Assembly (NCBI GenBank): GCA_016987375.1
Contig: PJRA01000444.1
Coordinates: forward strand, 1,444,683 to 1,457,492
DNA from: Brachionus koreanus
Lineage: Eukaryota; Rotifera; Eurotatoria; Ploima; Brachionidae
Direction of reading: 5' to 3'
Length of the DNA: 12,810 nucleotides
A program made the position numbers and the translations under genes. Shown here in pieces: positions 7,221 to 12,810 of the stretch; within the stretch, counting starts at the first letter, position 1, and every line of letters begins with the position of its first letter. The notes under the pieces were generated by a model. It saw nothing but the letters and a program-made list of their open reading frames with translations. It was not told where the DNA came from and made no database searches.

Positions 7221-10200
7221 ATGAGCTCTTCTAAATCACAAAACCTGTTGACTGAGATCAAAAAGTACTTTAAAACAGTAAATCAACTGAACATTTTGCT
7301 CAAGGAAACAAACAATGCATGCAAGGACACAAAACTATTGCAAAAGCCCGCTCATTTGCTTGGTACATTTTGAAAATTTATTTCTATCCTTAAATAAAAA
7401 AAAACTAATAAATAAATGAAACAAAATAAATTTAGAAAATATTCAATTGAATGAAAACGATGAAGAATTTATAAAGTCATTGAAAGGCAAAAAAATTTGT
7501 CTTGTTGTCTTAGGCCAAAATGTCCTGTCCAAATCTCTCATTGTAAATGAACTTCTTTCACGCTACTTGCTTCCTTTTCAAATAAACTCAGAGCTAAGTC
7601 ATGAAAATTGGAGATTTATTCGAATAAAGGTAGACTAGACAAAAAAAATTTTTTTTTAATTATTTTTTTAAAGCATGGCAAAATACCGGGCTACTCCTAC
7701 CAATTGGTAGATTCGGAGTTTGAGGTAATGACCAGTGATTTAAAACAAGCCGAGACTAGTCCTGTGTCGGCACTGTGCTCGTCTACTTTCACTCTATCGT
7801 TGGAAGACGTGCGCCTAAGAGACTCGCTAGGTCAGGCTAGAAAAAATTTGGAGCTGGCCGAGACCGATGAAGAGCGTGAAATTGCCATGGAGCAAATAAA
7901 ACTGGCCGAGTCCAATGCCGAGAATCAAGCCATACTTGAAATTACCTTGGACCATAAGCTATTGGAACAAAATTTCGAAATACTTATTCCCAATAAGTCA
8001 ATTTCTCAATCAAGCTATGAAAAGCTGGTACAAAATTCTATAGTCATTTATGTGTATTCAATTATTGATGCCGAGCTGCATGAAGCCGATCTGGCCGAGT
8101 TAACTCAAATGGAACAATGTTGTAAAAATGAACCGATTTTTTTTGTAAAAATACCCGAAGTTGATAAATACATGCAGCATCATGGTGCTAGTCCAGTGTG
8201 TTCGCCCTCATCAACAAATCAACACCAACAACAATTGAAAAAGGCCAACAATTTTCTTAAATATTTACAAAATTCAAGTCAAAATCAAACGCACAATTCT
8301 TTGGCCATTTTCGGACAATTGTACAATTTGAAAAATTTCAACATTATTCCCAGTGGCAGTAGTTCATCAAACGAAAATGACTTTTACGACTTGAACATGT
8401 TACAGGGCTCAAGTCCATTGTCTCTATTGCCATTTAATTTTGAATCAGAATTTTGCGAAAAATGGCACTTGTTTTTGCCAAATTTTATCAACTTTTTCAA
8501 ACAGTATTTGGAATTATATTTGGTGCGTGGCACTAAAATTTTGTTCAAATTTCACCAAGACTGTTTAAAACAGCTAATTAACTTTGCATTCGAAGTGGCT
8601 AGAGACATGTTGGTAACACCGCGCAAAATTGAATACGCACGCGACAAAGAACATGTTCTTTTTGAGAGTCTAAACACCTTGGCCAGTATTAAGCAAGAAG
8701 AACTGAGAAGTTTGATAAATAATGCCATTGAGACAAACAGAGAGTCTATTTTGGAGGCAGCTAGAAGCTTTGAGTTCAATGAATTGGACATCGAGTTGGT
8801 ACAAGAAGCATCTGAACAACAATCGGTCTACACTACTGTCAAATATGCACGTGACTATAAAAAGTGTTCGTCTCAGATCCAAGAGTTGGTCATAAATAAG
8901 CTGAACAGTGCCATATCTCAAAAATTGACAGAGTCTGTCGAAATTCTAAAGGAGAATTACTACGGAACTCTGAAAAGATGTCTGATTAATCTAGAAGATG
9001 TAAATAACCAGGTTTCTAATGAGACTAGCTCGGCAGCATCGGTCAGCGATGCTTTGCAACAAATTTTAAATTCAGCTTATCAAGTTGATGTAAATTTGTC
9101 CGGTAGCACAAACATTTTGAAAATGTTTTTACAAAAAATGAAAGAGGTTTGAACAAAAAAAATTTTTTTTTTTTATGAATAAAATTTTAATTTTTTTTTG
9201 TTGTTAAGCTAGTCAAAAATATGCCCTGGAGTACTTCACCCAGACTTGACGACGAGTGGAAAGTGTCCATTGCAATTAACATGCTTGACAATTTGTCTGA
9301 AGCAAAGTAATTATTTTTTAATTAATTAGATAATTTAAAAAGAGATTTTCTCAATTTTGATAAAAACCTATTTCCAAATTAAATTGAAACAAGATAATTT
9401 TCATTGTTTATTTGTTTTTCTGTACCGAGCTAAAGCTCCATCAGATAAAAAAAATTTTTTTACTCCAGTCCTAACATATCTCTCATAAAAATAAAATAAT
9501 AGTTTTAACTAATTAGAAAATATTAACGGGTGAGGACTAAAAACAAATAAAAAAAGTGAAACCATAAAAATGACGCATTAAAAAAAATTTCAAAAAAAAC
9601 TTTTCTAAAAGTTGAACAACACATAAAATGTTTTACTTTGTTTAATTTATGATAAAGGAGTTAATAAAGCGTGTTCAAGCGGATGATGATATAATCTACA
9701 TATGCTGAAGTACATATATCATAAATACACCGTTGAAATTAATTGTCTTTGTTTTTGTACCGAGTGATTCAATTGCAGTTGTGTATTTTTCTTAGACATT
9801 GCTGTCTGCGCTCATCTTGTTGAGTGTTGCCTATTAGATTCCATTAGTTTTCTTTCGAAAATTTAATTCAAGAACAAAATCGAAAAAGAGAAAAGCTGGT
9901 CAATTGCATGAAATCTTTTGAATTTTTTAATAAAATTAATATTATTGTTTATAAGAATCTTAAAAGTAGTGAATTTCAACATTGATCACTAGGTCACAAA
10001 GCTATTAATCAATATTCATCAATAAAAATTTCAAACATTTTAATTAAATATTTGATTTTTCCAATGGTTCTATTGAGTTTTCACTATTCCTTAGAATATT
10101 TCTTAAATTTGTTGAGTCATGGTGCATTTTGCAGAGACTTTGCACATCATTAGCAAATTTTGACTTTTGACTTTTTTTGACCAGTTGTGCCAAAATAGTT

Positions 10201-12481
10201 CTGCAAACAGTACAATCCTAAATTTTGCAAATACTCTTCGTTTGTTCAAATTTGTACAATTATCTACTGTTTGCAGAACCATTTTCGCACAATTAGAAAA
10301 AACTATTAAATCTATTTTCCTTTTTGTACTAAAATTTCACATTAACTAAATCCTTCAGAAAAAAATTTAAAAACTTTTTTTTTATTGATTTTTGTTATTT
10401 ATTTTATTTTGTACTATATTTGACAAAACCTTAAATTTGAATTAAACAATTTAAATATCGAAAAATAATAACTCTTAGCTAGTTTGTTTTTTTTTCTCTT
10501 TTGCTTTTTCTTTGCTTTTATTTTTGTTTGTGATTAGAATTGATGAAATCGGTTGAACAAACATTGGATTGTTGTTATTATGCTCAAATATACTAAATAT
10601 GTCTGTTATGGCCTCTAAAGCTTGAAATTTGATTTATAATAGATTTACAGGACCCGTTGAATGTCGGTGAACTAATGCCATCATCATCACGCTTTGTACT
10701 GGCTTCAATATTCAAATCGAGAGCTGTAAATTTGCCCAACCCAATATATGTTATAAGCTACTCCAATTACGTGTTTGCACATGTAGTTTTACGTACCAAT
10801 ACATTTGTACGTAAACATTTGCTTTACTTCAGTTGAATTTCGTTGAACCTTAGATAACACAAAGCATTTAATTCTTAATCCTTTGCATATTGACTTTGTT
10901 GCTGACACTCTACTTCAGTCCATTAAAACATGTTAATTGTTTGCTGATTTAAGTTGAATCTAACCGTCAATTTATTTTCATTATTAAATTTGTCTCTTGA
11001 TGAATTATTTTATCTACTTTTTAATAAATTTACTTTTTTTATTCAAATTAGCTACAAATAGAAATACTAGCTAATTAAATATTGCATAGTTTTTATTTTA
11101 ATTTTTTTAAATTACTAAATTTTTTAAAGAATAAAAACGAAAAAAAAATCTTAGCTTTTTTGATCTATTTTGAAAATTTCTACCATTTACCAATTGATCA
11201 TCTTCAAAGGTTGCAAAAACTTAATTTTTTTTTTATAAAGATTGGCCAAAATTCTATGCAACCAAATGAAAGAAAAACTCAGAACATCGCACTGTCAATT
11301 TACCTATTCTTTGAAAATGCTCGAGGCAAAGCATACAGGCAGATTGGAAAAAAATGAAGAAAATCAATCAATAATTCGGAAAGTGCTGGCGCCAAAATTC
11401 GCCAAACTTGGTCTTGAATCAACTTCACTTGAAGATTATGTTTTGCATGGTTTTCCGACACTAGGAAAAGAAATAGGCCGTGGTCAGTATGGAGTTGTGT
11501 ACAGTTGTCACAAGTGGGGAAAGTTCGAGAACTTAGCTGTAAAATCTGTTGTACCTCCTGATGAAAAACACTGGAACGATTTAGCACTCGAATTTCACTA
11601 CACAAAGTAAACAGAATGATAAAAAAAAAAAAAATTATTCCAAATATTTTTATTCTTTATTTTTGTAGACAAATAGCTGATCATGATAGAATAGTTAAAC
11701 TAATTGGGGTTAATTTTTAAAAAATGATTTTAAATTAAAATAAGGCTAAAGTATCTTAAATTTTAAGTCAGTGATAGATTATACATACGGAAATGGTAAT
11801 GTAAGTATTCTTTTTTAAATTTCTTATTTGCTTGTAAGTAGACTAATTTTTAGTCTCCGGCTGTTTTATTGATAATGGAAGCAATGAAAAGAGATCTCTA
11901 TCAAGCCCTTAAAAGTGGTCTAGACTGGAAATCTCGTCTACAAATAAGCATTGATGTGGTTGAAGGCATCAGGTACTTGCATGGACTGGGTCTTATTCAT
12001 CGAGATATAAAATTAAAAAATGTTTTGGTAAAAATTTTATTATTATGAAAAAAAAAAATTTTTGGTTATTTTTTTTTTACACAAGCTTGATTTGAATAAC
12101 AGAGCAAAAATAACCGATCTTGGCTTTTGTAAGCCAAATGCCATGATATCCGGGTCTATAGTCGGCACGCCTGTTCACATGTGTCCTAAAATGTTTGACG
12201 CAAAATATGACAATTCGGTTGATATTTATGCATTTGGCATTCTTTTTTGGTACATTTGTGCCGGGTCGGTTTCTTTGCCGAAAAATTTTGAACAGTGCAG
12301 CACCAAAGACGACTTGTGGTCTTCGGTCAAACGGGGTGTTAGGCCAGAAAGACTTGCTCATTTCGACCAGGATTGCTGGAATTTGATGGAATTGTGTTGG
12401 CATCACGAGCCTAAGTCAAGGCCTCATATTGGAGAAGTGGCTATTCAACTGGACATGATTAGAAAAAAATATCTTGTTTAA
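7221..12481 (+). CDS. DSTYK: Dual serine/threonine and tyrosine protein kinase, complete nine-exon gene
   Basis: Exons: 7221-7362, 7436-7629, 7674-9146, 9209-9306, 11241-11606, 11669-11708, 11768-11800, 11854-12027, 12086-12481; all introns GT-AG, phases consistent, 971 residues (vertebrate DSTYK is about 930). The start ATG follows an in-frame stop at 7215. The kinase domain begins near residue 710: glycine loop IGRGQYGVV (714-722), AVK lysine 737, [19 protein letters not shown], catalytic HRD (831-833) in [15 protein letters not shown] (851-853) in place of DFG, then [16 protein letters not shown] and [18 protein letters not shown]. These strings match DSTYK almost word for word. Oddity: the APE motif is CPK (873-875). 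The long N-terminal part holds a degenerate P-loop-like LGQNVLSKS (73-81) and helical segments. In animals the kinase acts in the cytoplasm downstream of FGF signalling and in cell-death regulation; activity here is inferred from intact catalytic residues. Confidence 0.95.
7436..9146 (+). other. DSTYK: DSTYK exons 2-3: N-terminal region with GTPase-like layout
   Basis: Exons 2 (7436-7629) and 3 (7674-9146) encode residues about 48-603, joined across a 44-nt intron. Strand-turn-helix [20 protein letters not shown] (residues 66-85) resembles the P-loop of dynamin-like GTPases but with Ser in place of the second Gly. [16 protein letters not shown] (about 206-221) sits where the DxPG switch would be, [10 protein letters not shown] (233-242) where the following strand would be, and [12 protein letters not shown] (265-276) where the NKxD strand would be. 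A helical, charged segment lies between (about 155-208). A Ser/Gln-rich linker (about 283-300) precedes a mostly helical stretch. Exon 3 alone holds half of the coding sequence. Confidence 0.55.
9147..9208 (+). other. DSTYK: DSTYK intron 3 (62 nt)
   Basis: GT at 9147 and AG at 9207-9208, phase 0, consisting mostly of poly-A/T. The exon before ends ...MKE at 9146 and the next begins [10 protein letters not shown] at 9209. Reading through would give a stop two codons later, so splicing is needed. The short introns of the gene are 73, 44, 62, 62, 59, 53 and 58 nt (introns 1, 2, 3, 5, 6, 7 and 8). Confidence 0.85.
9425..9451 (+). repeat. Degenerate dispersed repeat, copy 2 (first at 5868-5896)
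   Basis: GAGCTAAAGCTCCATCAGAT plus an A-rich run matches 5868-5896 at about 17 of 20 core positions. It lies just inside DSTYK intron 4. Confidence 0.4.
10185..10292. repeat. 28-bp inverted repeat (two mismatches) in DSTYK intron 4
   Basis: The left arm 10185-10212 (TTGTGCCAAAATAGTTCTGC to AAACAGTA) pairs with the right arm 10265-10292, with mismatches only at two positions and a perfect 15-bp core GTTCTGCAAACAGTA. The 52-nt spacer can extend the pairing imperfectly (AAATTT/CAAA words). Read outward, both arms encode TVCRTI-(L/F)-AQL, on the minus strand for the left and the plus strand for the right. It could be a hairpin RNA gene, a MITE or an inverted duplication of a former coding segment. 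Confidence 0.7.
10432..10490. repeat. Dispersed repeat, copy 2 (first at 13-66)
   Basis: TAAATTTGAATTAAACAA then CGAAAAATAATAACTCTTAGC and TAGTTT corresponds to the copy at the left end of the window in the same orientation, with a few substitutions and a small length difference. Confidence 0.55.
10675..10836 (+). other. Unassigned 53-codon open frame inside DSTYK intron 4
   Basis: A + strand frame, open from 10633, has an ATG at 10675 and stops at 10834-10836. It reads [20 protein letters not shown], then [18 protein letters not shown] and ends HLLYFS. The stretch is clearly less AT-rich than the rest of the intron. An AG at 10641-10642 after an A/T tract could act as a splice acceptor, so it might be an alternative exon, a nested small gene or an old transposon piece. 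A further short frame ([20 protein letters not shown], about 10852-10930) follows. A 9-bp inverted repeat, TTTACGTAC/GTACGTAAA (10788-10815), lies within it. No homology recognised. Confidence 0.25.
11241..12481 (+). other. DSTYK: DSTYK exons 5-9: kinase domain
   Basis: Residues about 636-971. Exon 5 carries the pre-kinase helix with [10 protein letters not shown], the glycine loop and the ATP-anchoring Lys737. Exon 6 (40 nt) encodes [13 protein letters not shown] and exon 7 (33 nt) [11 protein letters not shown], two very small exons around strands 4-5. Exon 8 has the hinge ([15 protein letters not shown]) and the catalytic loop with Asp833 and Asn838. Exon 9 has the DLG Asp851, the activation segment, Asp886 of the DxxxxG helix, and the C-lobe Arg952 in KSRPHIGE that normally pairs with the APE Glu. 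The C-terminal tail found in vertebrates is nearly absent, the protein ending soon after (IRKKYLV). Confidence 0.9.
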
Positions 12482-12810
12482 TCTTAATCGTAAAATTTAA
12501 TGCAAAATTTTTGTTAAAGTATATTTAGTAGTTGTTTTTTTTTCTCTTAATATGTTTTGATTTAAAATTAATTTTTTTTATTTGTTTTTAAATTTAAATA
12601 AAATTTTTCAAAAATATATTAGAATATTGCATTTACACTTTATAAGTGTGTAAATTTAATCAATTGATGAAGTTCAATTGACCAAATTAAGTCAATTTAA
12701 ATGTCTACCTGAGGGAACACAAACAGACAAAAAGAAAAAATTTTGAAACCAAAATTTTGGACCGCGTTGTTGACCGGCCAAATGTACGGCCATATCATTA
12801 ACGGACGGCC
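12482..12810. other. 3' flank of DSTYK with GC-rich repeat at the window end
   Basis: AT-rich for about 250 bp, with AATAAA at 12597-12602. A weak stem (TTTACAC/GTGTAAA near 12631-12655) follows. From about 12745 the composition changes sharply: CCAAAATTTTGG (a 12-bp palindrome), then ACCGCG, GACCGGCCAAATG, TACGGCC and ACGGACGGCC. No coding frame is supported; the GGCC-rich part looks like the start of a repeat that continues past the window. Confidence 0.5.
12597..12602 (+). promoter_or_regulatory. DSTYK: Candidate DSTYK polyadenylation signal
   Basis: AATAAA, 116 bp after the stop codon, the first such hexamer downstream and in a plausible position for a short 3' UTR. Confidence 0.5.

Larger units (their letters stand above)
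9307..11240 (+). other. DSTYK: DSTYK intron 4, oversized (1,934 nt)
   Basis: Donor GTAATT at 9307 follows ...NLSEAK; acceptor TTTATAAAG ends at 11240 before [13 protein letters not shown], phase 2. The joined protein reads SEAKLAKILC..., which matches the DSTYK order, so the intron is real. It is about 30 times the length of its neighbours and contains two dispersed repeats (9425-9451, 10432-10490), an inverted repeat (10185-10292) and a less AT-rich patch with short open frames (10633-10940). Much of it is probably inserted mobile DNA; no complete element is recognised. Confidence 0.85.

Noticed and set aside
7608..7673. Start of the DSTYK exon 3 frame upstream of 7674
   Set aside because: The 22 codons before HGKIPGYSY are intron 2 and the end of exon 2 in a shifted frame. 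The correct join is 7629 to 7674, phase 0.
8552..8921. Minus-strand frames inside DSTYK exon 3
   Set aside because: Antisense shadows of a clearly coding exon.
10167..10349. Plus-strand 60-aa frame in intron 4 as a gene
   Set aside because: It crosses the inverted repeat and loses all character outside the right arm. Kept only as part of the inverted-repeat observation.
11082..11357. Plus-strand 91-aa frame before DSTYK exon 5
   Set aside because: It covers the AT-rich end of intron 4 and an out-of-frame part of exon 5.
12077..12406. Minus- and second plus-strand frames over DSTYK exon 9
   Set aside because: Shadows of the kinase C-lobe, whose frame is certain from its motifs.
1..12810. 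CRISPR array, operon or prokaryotic regulatory signals
   Set aside because: The introns and the animal kinase show nuclear eukaryotic DNA, and no regularly spaced repeats are present.

Overview
The window looks like nuclear DNA from a small, AT-rich invertebrate. It contains one well-supported animal gene with very short GT-AG introns (44-73 nt, apart from one of 1,934 nt), set among A/T-rich intergenic DNA full of decayed transposons. The gene is DSTYK, a kinase I know only from animals. The mix of tiny introns and the particular transposon relics would suit a rotifer such as Brachionus, but that is inference.

Layout. 1-1879: AT-rich, no convincing gene; holds a foldback repeat (585-759), a copy of a dispersed repeat (13-66) and faint traces of an old coding element (about 1135-1370). 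1880-2236 and 2433-3095: two + strand open frames, the first basic and helical, the second a run of about six leucine-rich repeats; they may be parts of one gene. 3230-5043: a non-LTR retrotransposon graveyard with two nearly identical reverse-transcriptase C-terminal fragments in opposite orientation; the right-hand one is bounded by 36-bp direct repeats that look like a target-site duplication. 5304-5607 (- strand): a short hAT-dimerisation-domain coding unit that becomes an intact 82-residue reading frame if a 55-nt GT-AG intron is removed. 6281-6602: relic of a DDE-superfamily transposase, containing a perfect 23-bp inverted repeat. 7221-12481 (+ strand): the complete DSTYK gene, nine exons, 971 residues predicted. 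12482-12810: 3' flank with a polyadenylation signal and a GC-rich end carrying repeated GGCC motifs.

DSTYK is the only gene here with a clear cellular role (dual-specificity Ser/Thr-Tyr kinase). Its exon phases join without a break and all eight introns are GT-AG. Two points stand out: the region before the kinase domain has the layout of a degenerate dynamin-like GTPase domain, and the usual APE motif of the kinase reads CPK. Intron 4 is about 30 times longer than its neighbours and carries hairpin, repeat and open-frame material that the gene does not explain.

I see no rRNA, no true tRNA, no CRISPR array and no bacterial operon features.
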